This document shows, piece after piece, positions 56,584 through 64,000 of a DNA stretch of 64,000 bases; position 1 is the first letter of the stretch, and each line of letters starts with the position of its first letter. The position numbers and the translations under genes were made by a program. The stretch is from Vibrio rumoiensis (GTDB lineage Bacteria > Pseudomonadota > Gammaproteobacteria > Enterobacterales > Vibrionaceae), in contig NZ_AP018686.1 of assembly GCF_002218045.2 (NCBI RefSeq), forward strand, positions 682,001 through 746,000. Direction: 5' to 3'. The notes under the pieces were generated by a model that did not search any database, was not told the origin of the DNA, and was given only the letters and a program-made list of their open reading frames with translations.

Positions 56584-56703
56584 GAGTAACGATCTCCATT
56601 GATGAAACAATTGTACTATCGCCTGCGCCAAAGGTAATTTCTCGTTTTTATCAACTTTACCAACGAATTTTAGATCTTCAATCCACGTTACTTCTGCTTT
56701 CAT
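56584..56703 (-). pseudogene. Decayed 5' fragment of an osmC/yhfA-type gene
   Basis: Read from 56703 on the minus strand it begins MKAEVTWIEDLKFVGKVDKN, nearly the same as the intact OsmC protein at 52914. After a 1-base frameshift the match goes on as GDSTIVSSMEIV against GDSTYFSPMEMV, then stops. About 40 codons are present. The DNA is diverged from the intact copy, so this is not a recent exact duplication. It may be the displaced 5' end of a related chromosomal gene carried with the island. Confidence 0.75.
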
Positions 56704-56725
56704 CTTGCCTGAACCTACAACACAT

Positions 56726-56741
56726 AATGATAGTTATCATT
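56726..56741. promoter_or_regulatory. Fur-box-like dyad upstream of the osmC fragment
   Basis: A 7-bp perfect inverted repeat AATGATA-GT-TATCATT resembles half to two-thirds of a Fur box. It lies 23 bp ahead of the broken gene's start codon, where a promoter would be. Confidence 0.4.
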
Positions 56742-56758
56742 TTAACATTAGAACCGAG

Positions 56759-56774
56759 ATTCCGCAGCCAATTT
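56759..56774. repeat. Left inverted repeat of the IS
   Basis: A 16-bp repeat, the exact complement of the copy at 58498-58513. Confidence 0.85.
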
Positions 56775-58386
56775 AGGAATAAACTGCTTCATACAGAACA
56801 CCAAGAAGCTTAAGCAGCCGAGTCTGATGCTCTTGAACACCCGTTATGAAGCTTTGGCCGCCAAATTCGAGTGTGTCGATACCTTCGAATTTTAAGAATA
56901 CCCAACGTGCCGTCGGTTTAGTTGTCGTCTTGTTCTTTACCATGCTAGGAAAGAATTCCTCGGTCTTAGTGAGACTCTCTCGGATTTTGTGCTCTAAGCT
57001 TGCGTAGACGAGTAGGCTCAGCGTCATGATCATCAGTAGTGCCTCGATTCGCTGAGGTTTCTTCAGGAAAATTGATGATGTTAAGAACTCAGGGCTTTTC
57101 AAAAAGCGAAAGCCGCGCTCGACCTTTTGCTGAGACTTGTAATGTTCAAGCAATGCAACCATTGTTAGGTCGGTGTTGTCAGTATCGTTGGTGGCGAGAA
57201 TAAACATACCTACTTTAAGCTTGGCCAGTTTCACCTTTTCTAGATCGGTATAAGGCGTAGCATCTATCAAATAGTGGTATCCCGTCGGCTTTTCATCTTT
57301 CTTCGGCCGACCACGACCTGAATAAATTGGCTCTTTAACGATGGTTGATTGCGCGAAGCCAAGCAAATGACACTGGTTGGCGAAGTCGCTCATTGCTTGC
57401 TCGGCATCCACTGCGCAAGCAAACTGCTTTTTCTTTAGTTGTCCCAGCGCTTTCAGCTCTTTGGTGATATTTTTGTCTAAGTTCTTATAAAACGTTACCT
57501 GTTCTCGCTTGGTTGCTTGTTCACTATGAATCAACAGCCACTTCTGAGATACCGAGCCATAATCAGCGTCAATCCAACAACCCGAGTAGCCATTGCCGAT
57601 ATGGCTCAGCTGCTCTGGCTCAAGGTTCATTAAGGCCTCTTTGGCTGATTTAATGGTCATTGGAACACGCGTAATAAACTTCTGTTGTTGCTCATCCAGT
57701 GAACGAATGCTCTCTTCGGTGTATAAAGCGGCATCGGCGATGAAGTAGCGACTGTTTTGAGCTGCCTTCAGGCAATGAATATGCCGTTTAGTGACTTCTG
57801 AGAATGCCTTAGCATCATTGGTGTTACCACTAAGCGCTTGCATGTAAACAGGCAGGCCAGCTTGATTTTCGCAAATCAACTCAAGGACCACTTGATTTAG
57901 CTCTGGACGGTGGTCTCGGCTGTAGCCTTTTACCAGCTTGATGGCATTAAGATCTTCGTCCTGGGCGTATTCACCATCGACATGGAAGCTAGTGATATCA
58001 AGGTGTACAGAGTCTGTTTTAAGTCCTAGCTTATCAACGACATGCTCTGCAATCGCTTGATAAAGTGCGGAGACATCTGCTTCATATAAAGCATCTAACG
58101 TGCGTCCGAGTACATCGTCCGTTAAATGGTGAGCTTCAATATCTTTAGCAAGCAACTTGGCAACAGGCTTCGTCTCGAAGAAGTCAGAAAACATATGCAG
58201 CGTTCTGCTGTGAAAGCCAAGACCATTGAGAATCATCGCCAAGACCGCATCGCCATGTGAAACGTTATGATCCGAGTACTTGGGAATGATGCGATCAATA
58301 ATACCAGGTAAACCGATTTCATGGCAGAAAGCAGCGATCAGCCCTAAGTGATCTAGGCGTTTAATGACAGGTTGAGCAGCAGACAT
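56773..58386 (-). CDS. IS1634-family-like transposase
   Basis: A 537-residue DDE transposase of the IS4 superfamily. Asp residues occur in SVHLDITSFHVDGEY and FIADAALYTEESI, and the Glu in QQKVERGFRFLK (Y-x2-R/Q-x3-E type). The ATG at 58386 gives the usual MSAAQPVIKRLDHLG start; the frame is open to 58440. The gene is intact, so the element may be active. Confidence 0.85.
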   Translation of the reverse strand: MSAAQPVIKRLDHLGLIAAFCHEIGLPGIIDRIIPKYSDHNVSHGDAVLAMILNGLGFHSRTLHMFSDFFETKPVAKLLAKDIEAHHLTDDVLGRTLDALYEADVSALYQAIAEHVVDKLGLKTDSVHLDITSFHVDGEYAQDEDLNAIKLVKGYSRDHRPELNQVVLELICENQAGLPVYMQALSGNTNDAKAFSEVTKRHIHCLKAAQNSRYFIADAALYTEESIRSLDEQQQKFITRVPMTIKSAKEALMNLEPEQLSHIGNGYSGCWIDADYGSVSQKWLLIHSEQATKREQVTFYKNLDKNITKELKALGQLKKKQFACAVDAEQAMSDFANQCHLLGFAQSTIVKEPIYSGRGRPKKDEKPTGYHYLIDATPYTDLEKVKLAKLKVGMFILATNDTDNTDLTMVALLEHYKSQQKVERGFRFLKSPEFLTSSIFLKKPQRIEALLMIMTLSLLVYASLEHKIRESLTKTEEFFPSMVKNKTTTKPTARWVFLKFEGIDTLEFGGQSFITGVQEHQTRLLKLLGVLYEAVYS

Positions 58387-58497
58387 AATAAAGTGACCGT
58401 TAAATAACAGTAATAGATCAAAACTGGGGATCGCGGTCAAGAGGTCTGTCGCACTAACATTTGTAAACGATCACTGGATCACATTGTTTTAATTCTG

Positions 58498-58513
58498 AAA
58501 TTGGCTGCGGAAT
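58498..58513. repeat. Right inverted repeat of the IS
   Basis: A 16-bp repeat, the exact complement of the copy at 56759-56774. Confidence 0.85.
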
Positions 58514-58885
58514 GACGGTTAGAAGCAAATTCATGACTTCTTTAAATTAACCAGAGATGGCTAATTTCTATTATTTTTCGATAATGAACGAAGCTCTACA
58601 CACCTATGATATTCAATCAGATAACAGATCTTCTTGCCATTGATTATAAAAAAATATAGGGATGTAGTATTGCACCTTACGCACTGAACTACTCCTTTAC
58701 TGTTCTCGTTATAAACCAATAAGACATATACATTGTGCACCTTTTCAGCAAACTTGGAAGATAACTGGGCAGCGAAAATTCTTTTGCTATGTTGTGATGC
58801 ATCACAAAATCAAATCATGTTCATTTAGACAGTATCCCTTTGTTGCATAATGAATTTGTAGTCACAGTCTGTGGGGGTATTGAGT
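58514..58885. promoter_or_regulatory. Promoter region of the CoiA-like nuclease gene
   Basis: This 372-bp AT-rich region has no open frame. It holds the 16-bp palindrome at 58792-58807 and a possible promoter downstream of it (TTTAGA at 58825 and CATAAT at 58847, 16 bp apart). Confidence 0.45.
58792..58807. promoter_or_regulatory. Palindromic operator upstream of the CoiA-like gene
   Basis: TTGTGATGCATCACAA is a 16-bp perfect palindrome. Its core TGATGCATCA is also the core of the palindrome at 60099-60112. Confidence 0.6.
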
Positions 58886-60043
58886 ATGAGAAACATGACT
58901 TATGTTTTCATGACAGAAGAAAGTAAAGTTATTGATGCTAATGAGTTTTTAGATACTACTGACGAAAAGATACTGTTCGAGTTACGAACTGATATTGCTA
59001 AAAATCGAAAAACCACCCCTGTTGTACTGTGTAATGTCTGCTTTCAACCTGTTTTATTGAAAGGCACACCTCAAAGAACTAAATACTTCGCTCATGTAAA
59101 AGACTCTGAAGATTGCCCAATTAAGACCACTACAAACCTTACAGCCGAGGAAATCCTCGCTATGAAGTATAACGGTCAAAAGGAAGGTCGGCTTCATCGG
59201 GAAGGGAAAGAAACTATAGCCCAATACCTAAGAGCGGATAGCCTGTTTCACAGTGATGTTCATGTTGAAAAGACGTTCAGAGAAAAACATCCAACTGGCA
59301 TAGCCAAACGCTGGCGCAGACCTGATATCTCAGCAACGTTGCTCAAAGACTCGCGTGAGGTTGTTTTTGAACTTCAAGTATCAACAACCTTTCTCGATGT
59401 CATTATTAGTCGTGAGCAGTTTTACAAGGAAAATGATGCCTATATTACGTGGGTGTTCCTTGATTTTGACGCTGAGAAGTTTACGACTCTTGATATCGCT
59501 TATGCCAACAAAGCCAATGTTTTTGTGTTGGATAACGAAGCAAAACATGAGTCAGATTTGAATGGAAAACTTGTTTTAAAATGCTACTACCGTCAACCAT
59601 TTATGACCGAAGACTTAAACATTTCTCATAAGTGGGTTCATGAACTCGTTGACTTCTCAATGCTCAACTTTGATGAGTTAAATAAGAAAACATATTTTGT
59701 CGATACTGATGCTCTTAGAGCAGAAGTCATCAACAATATAAACGACGAAAAGCGTAGGCAACACCTCGAACAAGAAGCAAGAGAAAGAGCTAAACAAGAA
59801 GCACTGAGACAAGAACGAGAAGAACAGAAACGACTGGATAAACTTGCACGATCATACTCTCACTTTCAGACTCCAAATCATTACAAAGAGAAGGCTCATA
59901 GAAGTAAACATCTTTCCCAAATCCCCTCTTCTGCCAAGTCATTGAATGGAACCTTGATATGCAGAAAATGCATGAACATAGGAAAACCGAAGAAAGTTGG
60001 TAGACTTACTGTTTGTGGGCGATGTGGTCATGAACTTGCTTAG
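58886..60043 (+). CDS. CoiA-like PD-(D/E)xK nuclease with zinc motifs
   Basis: A 385-residue protein from the ATG at 58886, which lies 8 bp after GGGGG; a GTG at 58871 is the longer option. A zinc-binding N-terminus (CNVC near residue 50 with a later H and C) resembles CoiA/DUF6035 proteins. The nuclease core follows: RRPDISATL near 144-152 and FELQVST near 161-167 (an E-x-Q version of the D/E-x-K motif). A charged coiled coil (about 295-330) and a C-terminal zinc ribbon (CRKC...CGRC) complete it. It is likely a DNA-processing enzyme of the defence island. Confidence 0.7.
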   Translation: MRNMTYVFMTEESKVIDANEFLDTTDEKILFELRTDIAKNRKTTPVVLCNVCFQPVLLKGTPQRTKYFAHVKDSEDCPIKTTTNLTAEEILAMKYNGQKEGRLHREGKETIAQYLRADSLFHSDVHVEKTFREKHPTGIAKRWRRPDISATLLKDSREVVFELQVSTTFLDVIISREQFYKENDAYITWVFLDFDAEKFTTLDIAYANKANVFVLDNEAKHESDLNGKLVLKCYYRQPFMTEDLNISHKWVHELVDFSMLNFDELNKKTYFVDTDALRAEVINNINDEKRRQHLEQEARERAKQEALRQEREEQKRLDKLARSYSHFQTPNHYKEKAHRSKHLSQIPSSAKSLNGTLICRKCMNIGKPKKVGRLTVCGRCGHELA

Positions 60044-60079
60044 TTTTCAATGTGTAAATCTGTCGATACAGACCACTTA

Positions 60080-60129
60080 GTGTCAATAGGTTACATTTTA
60101 TGATGCATCATAGGTGTCAATAGGTCACA
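60080..60129. promoter_or_regulatory. Operator region of the AbiE-type operon
   Basis: Two 16-bp direct repeats (GTGTCAATAGGTTACA at 60080-60095 and GTGTCAATAGGTCACA at 60114-60129, one mismatch) flank the perfect palindrome TATGATGCATCATA (60099-60112). A promoter with TGTCAA (60115) and TATACT (60137), 16 bp apart, overlaps the second repeat, so bound protein would block it. Confidence 0.6.
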
Positions 60130-60167
60130 AAATTAGTATACTCATCTAAGTAATTGAGGAGGTTTTT

Positions 60168-60791
60168 ATGTCAGTATCTCAGCAAGTGACCAGTTATATA
60201 ATGCATCAGCGATATGGTCGTGTTTTTACGCTTGATGATTTCATGAAAAGTTCAAGTCTTGAATCAAACCGAGCTGCAGTCACTGCGTTCAGTCGCTGCG
60301 TTGAAATGAAATTAGTCAAACGTCTATCTCGTGGAGTCTATTACAAGCCCCAAAAGAGCCGTTTTGGTACTCTGCCTGTTGATACACAAGAACTCATCAA
60401 AGCACTCAGCAGAAAAAAACATGCTGAATATGTAGTGTCAGGTGCAGCTGCAGTGAACTCTTTAGGCTTATCTACGCAACTCCCAATGGTCAGGAGTTAT
60501 TTAATGACAGAGCGTATCAGAGCTGATCTTAAGTCCGTCAATATCAAAATTGAATATAGTAAAGCACTTGATCATTTTTCGAAGCACCTAAAAGTCAGTG
60601 ATAAAGCACAGAAAAAACAGGCTTTTATTTTTTGGAGTGCACTACATTACATAGGCAAGGATCGATTCTCTGATTATAGAAGTAAGTACATTTCACGTTT
60701 TAACAAAACGTTGAGCAGTAATGTTAGAGAAAAATTCTTGCAAGCTCTTCCGCCATCAATGAATTGGGCAAAAATTGAATTAGGATGTTAA
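60168..60791 (+). CDS. AbiEi-like antitoxin (DUF6088 family)
   Basis: A 207-residue protein with an N-terminal winged helix (FTLDDFMKSSSLESNRAAVTAF and the wing LSRGVYYKP), then an AbiEi-type C-terminal domain. In type IV toxin-antitoxin systems this protein represses its own operon and offsets the toxin without binding it. A very strong GAGGAGG lies before the ATG. One base separates it from the toxin gene. Confidence 0.8.
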   Translation: MSVSQQVTSYIMHQRYGRVFTLDDFMKSSSLESNRAAVTAFSRCVEMKLVKRLSRGVYYKPQKSRFGTLPVDTQELIKALSRKKHAEYVVSGAAAVNSLGLSTQLPMVRSYLMTERIRADLKSVNIKIEYSKALDHFSKHLKVSDKAQKKQAFIFWSALHYIGKDRFSDYRSKYISRFNKTLSSNVREKFLQALPPSMNWAKIELGC

Positions 60792-60792
60792 A

Positions 60793-61824
60793 TTGAGCAA
60801 ATATTTAGAGCTATCTGCTTCTGAGAAACGTGAAGCATTATTGGCAGCAGAAGAGCAGCATGTAAGTAAACTTCCTGCGTACATAATTGAAAAAGATTAT
60901 TGGGTTACACAGACTTTAAACATTCTCTACACTAAGATTGCACCTACTTTTTCTGAGAAATGTGATAAGCCATTTCTCTTTAAAGGTGGAACGAGTCTTT
61001 CTAAAGGTTACAGCCTAATCAATAGAATGTCTGAAGATATAGACCTATCTTTTTCTTTAAACCTTCTTGAGTGTAAACCTATTGACTTAGAGGAAGTAAC
61101 CGGTAGGAAAGCCAGACAAACCGCAGCTATAGCAATCGATACAAAAGCTGAAGAGTTAATAAAGCAACAGCTCATTGACCAACTTACTGAACATTTACAA
61201 GCTCTGGATACAGGAGTCAAAATTGAGATTGAATCTGATGCACCACTCAACATCGCCATATACTATCCTAAAGCTCTAAACGAGGATGAATATGGAAGTT
61301 CTGCTCAACAAAGAGTTTTGCTCGAAACTGGTGGGCGTTCTGATAATCAGCCTGACAAATTGATTGAGATTAATCATATGTTGGGCGAGGCTATACCAGA
61401 TCTTTTAGATGATGGTTTTGATGTTTTAACCTTGTCTCCTGAAAGAACAATTTTAGAAAAGATGTTCGCAATACACACGAACCATGTGAAAGAGTCCTTA
61501 GCTGATAAACATGCTCGACATCTTTATGATATTGTCGAAATTGATTCGAAATTCCCAGAATGGTGTACAAATAGAGCTTTGTTCGAAGTTGTGGTTAACT
61601 TTTGCGATGTCTACTACAAATGGCACGCTGATTCATGCTCATCAGCTTTGAAGGGACCGTTAATGCTTGTCCCTCAGAATCAAGACATGACGGATAAGTA
61701 TAAACAGGATTGGGAAAGCATGGCTGATATGTTCCCTAAAGCTGAACTGCCCTATTCATTCGAAGATTTAATAGATAATGTTAAGTCGATTGAAGCTAAG
61801 GCAAATGGTAGCTTCTACGCTTGA
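60793..61824 (+). CDS. AbiEii-family nucleotidyltransferase toxin
   Basis: A 343-residue nucleotidyltransferase-like toxin. The active-site region is FKGGTSLSKGYSLINRMSEDIDLSF (motif given as landmarks: GGTS and D-x-D of EDIDLSF), near residues 61-88. It starts with TTG, directly after the antitoxin stop, which would hold toxin output below that of the antitoxin. AbiEii toxins modify tRNA ends or other targets and act in phage defence. Confidence 0.82.
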   Translation: MSKYLELSASEKREALLAAEEQHVSKLPAYIIEKDYWVTQTLNILYTKIAPTFSEKCDKPFLFKGGTSLSKGYSLINRMSEDIDLSFSLNLLECKPIDLEEVTGRKARQTAAIAIDTKAEELIKQQLIDQLTEHLQALDTGVKIEIESDAPLNIAIYYPKALNEDEYGSSAQQRVLLETGGRSDNQPDKLIEINHMLGEAIPDLLDDGFDVLTLSPERTILEKMFAIHTNHVKESLADKHARHLYDIVEIDSKFPEWCTNRALFEVVVNFCDVYYKWHADSCSSALKGPLMLVPQNQDMTDKYKQDWESMADMFPKAELPYSFEDLIDNVKSIEAKANGSFYA

Positions 61825-61878
61825 TCTACCATAGAAGAAATTTTAACTACCTACCTTTAGCTTATTCTTATCTACAAT

Positions 61879-61906
61879 ATAGCCACTCGACTGAGTGGCT
61901 ATTTAT
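61879..61906. terminator. Terminator between the AbiE-type operon and the AAA_13 gene
   Basis: A 10-bp perfect stem (ATAGCCACTC and complement) with a 4-base loop runs into TTTA. It serves the convergent genes, weakly on the minus side. Confidence 0.7.
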
Positions 61907-61911
61907 CATAT

Positions 61912-64000
61912 TTATATCTGAGACATTTTCTGGTAGTGATCACTGTAACCTGTATCTTCGAAAATGAACTTAAGTCCATCTCTAAACGCCCCATAATCAA
62001 ACTCTTTGAAGTCAAAGATATTCTGTCCAAGTGAATGTGATTCACGGTTTATGTATCTAATGAACGCTTGATATTTGACTTCTTGAAGCTCAGGTTTTTG
62101 CATCACGTTGCTTAGATCTGACTTTTGAACGAAGTTGAAGAAATACTCCACCACGTTGCGCATACAGTTTGCAATCAATGCAGGTGGTTGATTTTCGTCA
62201 TTTATCACAGACCAGTACGATTGATAGTCATTCTGCACTTCTTCGTAATTCATGGTGTCGATAGTCGTGCCTTTCATATTCTTAGACAATCTGAATAACG
62301 ATTGATTTGCTTTTCTTCGTTTATGATTTGCGTCCACCAGCTCATAGAAAAAATACAAGCTATGCGTCAGCACAAAAACTTGTTCCAAGTTTTTTGAATT
62401 GAAGAAGTCATTTTTGATGAGCTGACCGATGTTATAAACAAATATATGAGAAAGGCTTGATACTGGATCGTCAATCACAGCAATTTTCTTAACATGAGCT
62501 TCATCTGCTGTTTGTTTGCCACGAAACAGTTCTCTGAAGTACAAAAAGCTTATAATCATCTTTTCACCTTCTGACAACGATAAAAAGATTGAACCTTCAG
62601 AACCAGACCTTACAAGGCGATACAGTTCATCTCCACAACTCTCAATATAAAAGTCAGTTATGCCAATATCAGAAAGACCTTTGTTGATATTAATTATTGA
62701 TTCTTCGATACTTATCGTTTGTTTCTGATACTTAACTCGATCTTCTTCCAGACTTACAATCTCAGAATCTACAGTATTTTTACTTGCCGTTAGTTTTTTA
62801 ATTTCTGCATTACCATCGCTTTCAATGGTATCAAAGCTCTTGATCGTCTGATCGTACTCCCAACGAACAATCTGCCAGAACTCATTTTTAATTTTCTGTA
62901 ATTCATTACTTGAATTGGCAATTCTTTGATTATGAGCACCAATGCTTTGGTTTACCTGTTCTACATACTGGTTGAATGATGTTACATGCGCACTAAAGCC
63001 TTCCAATTCAACCTTAATGCTTGGAGTGTGTTCTTTTTGTTCAATCTTGCGTAAGTTCGAGTTTAGTATTTCATGTATTGACGAATGTGATTCTGTCATC
63101 TCAGCCAACTTATCGGCTGCAAATGGAGTAATTTTGTATGTTTCTAAGTCAGTAAAGGAATCGACTATTTTTTTGTATTTGATGAGGATATTGCTGATTT
63201 TTGTTTTACTTTCTTCATAAGATTCATCAAAGTAATCTCTAATCTGCTTTATTAAATCGGCTGTAATCGTTTTGGATTGGCAAAAAGGACATGTATCATC
63301 CTCGATGTTGTCGAGATATTGAAGCCCATCACTTACCCAATCGGAGTTGTTTAACTCTGTGATCAGCTTTGCAACAGCACTATCTTCATTACCTACAATG
63401 ACCTCGTTCAGTAGTTCTATATCTTCTACTGATAGTTCAGATAAAGTGATTTTGGGTAAAACGGAATGAGTGGTAGCTTTATCGCCATTTATAGCGGCAA
63501 CGTCTTCTTTGAGCTGGTCAATCGTTTTCTTAGGCTTCACGGAAGCTAAAGGTATAGAAGCTAAATGCTCAAATAGTGTTTCTTTCTTACCCATTAAACC
63601 TGAGAGACAAAACTCAAGAACTCGATCACCACCAGAGTAGTTTTTCTTGATATCCCAAACGACCTTTTGTGCTTTTTCTTTGGCTTTAGATATATCACCT
63701 TTTTGCTTCTGGATCTTATCTCGATACTTTTCACTGTCGATGTTTTTTTGATCAAGTTCTTTCGCTATTTGTTCAATCTTTTCTTTGGCTACCTTATTCT
63801 CTTTTGAAAGACTGAATATTCCATTAATTGTGTCTTCTGTGTAAAAGTTATCTCTTATAAATCCCTGATTATAAACAAGAACTTTTGAACCATCATCAGT
63901 ATGCGAACATTTGTGGTATTTTCCGTCACATGGTTTGTAAAAGTAGTTAGAGAAAGTGCTTTTCCCCGCCCCGTTTAAGCCATAGATTATGTTCACTTTC
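61912..64000 (-). CDS. RloC/PrrC-like AAA_13 ATPase, candidate anticodon nuclease (partial)
   Basis: The 5' end lies beyond the window: the first visible codons read K-V-N-I-I-Y-G, which is mid-strand before Walker A GLNGAGKST, so a GTG at 63996 is not the true start. About 695 residues are visible. Coiled coils and half a zinc hook C-P-F-C (residues 236-239 of the visible part) are followed by LSEGEKMIISFLY (signature) and AVIDDPVSSLSH (Walker B). The C-terminal part has R613-N-V-V-E617 and H654 in INRESH, the R-x3-E...H spacing of PrrC/RloC anticodon nucleases. Confidence 0.75.
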   Translation of the reverse strand, partial: KVNIIYGLNGAGKSTFSNYFYKPCDGKYHKCSHTDDGSKVLVYNQGFIRDNFYTEDTINGIFSLSKENKVAKEKIEQIAKELDQKNIDSEKYRDKIQKQKGDISKAKEKAQKVVWDIKKNYSGGDRVLEFCLSGLMGKKETLFEHLASIPLASVKPKKTIDQLKEDVAAINGDKATTHSVLPKITLSELSVEDIELLNEVIVGNEDSAVAKLITELNNSDWVSDGLQYLDNIEDDTCPFCQSKTITADLIKQIRDYFDESYEESKTKISNILIKYKKIVDSFTDLETYKITPFAADKLAEMTESHSSIHEILNSNLRKIEQKEHTPSIKVELEGFSAHVTSFNQYVEQVNQSIGAHNQRIANSSNELQKIKNEFWQIVRWEYDQTIKSFDTIESDGNAEIKKLTASKNTVDSEIVSLEEDRVKYQKQTISIEESIININKGLSDIGITDFYIESCGDELYRLVRSGSEGSIFLSLSEGEKMIISFLYFRELFRGKQTADEAHVKKIAVIDDPVSSLSHIFVYNIGQLIKNDFFNSKNLEQVFVLTHSLYFFYELVDANHKRRKANQSLFRLSKNMKGTTIDTMNYEEVQNDYQSYWSVINDENQPPALIANCMRNVVEYFFNFVQKSDLSNVMQKPELQEVKYQAFIRYINRESHSLGQNIFDFKEFDYGAFRDGLKFIFEDTGYSDHYQKMSQI

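Larger units (their letters stand above)
56759..58513. mobile_element. IS1634-like insertion sequence (about 1.75 kb)
   Basis: A single transposase gene lies between 16-bp perfect inverted repeats: ATTCCGCAGCCAATTT at 56759-56774 and its complement at 58498-58513. The left repeat overlaps the 3' end of the transposase gene. Immediate flanks (ACCGAG on the left, GACGGT on the right) do not form a clear target duplication. The element sits between the osmC fragment and the nuclease gene. Confidence 0.82.

Noticed and set aside
56753..58519. Target-site duplication flanking the IS
   Set aside because: The 5-6 bases on each side differ whichever repeat boundary is used.

Overview
The window reads as a stretch of a Vibrio-type gammaproteobacterial chromosome (Vibrionaceae, probably Vibrio). 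The yccA-tusE-yccX-rlmI neighbourhood, tdh-kbl, aapJQMP, azlCD, a GH19 chitinase, a DUF3541 protein and moderately AT-rich DNA all fit. No rRNA, tRNA or CRISPR array was seen. Genus is inferred from gene content only.

Layout. 1-4.1 kb: a leftward run of a siroheme-type precorrin-2 dehydrogenase, astE and btuC-btuD (B12 uptake). 4.5-8.9 kb: the rightward aapJQMP amino-acid ABC transporter. 8.9-21 kb: housekeeping genes (secreted chitinase, YccA, TusE, acylphosphatase, RlmI, DUF2750, QueC, a Nudix-PAP2 fusion, GNAT, LysE-type exporter, TcyP, exonuclease). 21.4-26.8 kb: a DUF2760 protein followed by two Hsp70-family proteins. 26.8-31.8 kb: SDR enzyme, MscS-like channel, atypical Nramp-family transporter, a small unknown protein and a frameshifted FAH-family gene. 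31.9-36.9 kb: sbcC and sbcD. 37.8-42.7 kb: a complete curli locus with divergent csgDEFG and csgBAC arms and a very large CsgA. 43.3-52.9 kb: tdh-kbl with a divergent LysR gene, YcdX, DUF3541, azlCD, a TPR protein, Nudix, GntR/UTRA, Pmp3/YqaE and OsmC/YhfA proteins.

52.9-64 kb is an accessory, defence-like island that starts right at the 5' end of the osmC gene. It holds (a) a four-gene cassette of a 2-TM protein, two small partner proteins and a zinc-hook SMC/ABC ATPase, resembling ABC-three-component/Lamassu-type systems; (b) a decayed second copy of the osmC 5' end; (c) an IS1634-like insertion sequence; (d) a CoiA-like nuclease with zinc motifs; (e) an AbiE-type type IV toxin-antitoxin pair; (f) a convergent AAA_13 ATPase with an RxxxE...H triad resembling PrrC/RloC anticodon nucleases, which runs off the window end. 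The nuclease gene and the AbiE pair each have an upstream palindrome with the same 10-bp core, which suggests a shared repressor.

Most worth a second look: the 2-TM/ABC-3C cassette with a short peptide motif shared by its first two proteins, the split osmC repeat marking the island edge, the shared operator, the RloC-like protein, the PAP2 domain lacking its catalytic residues, and the poly-G frameshift in the FAH gene.
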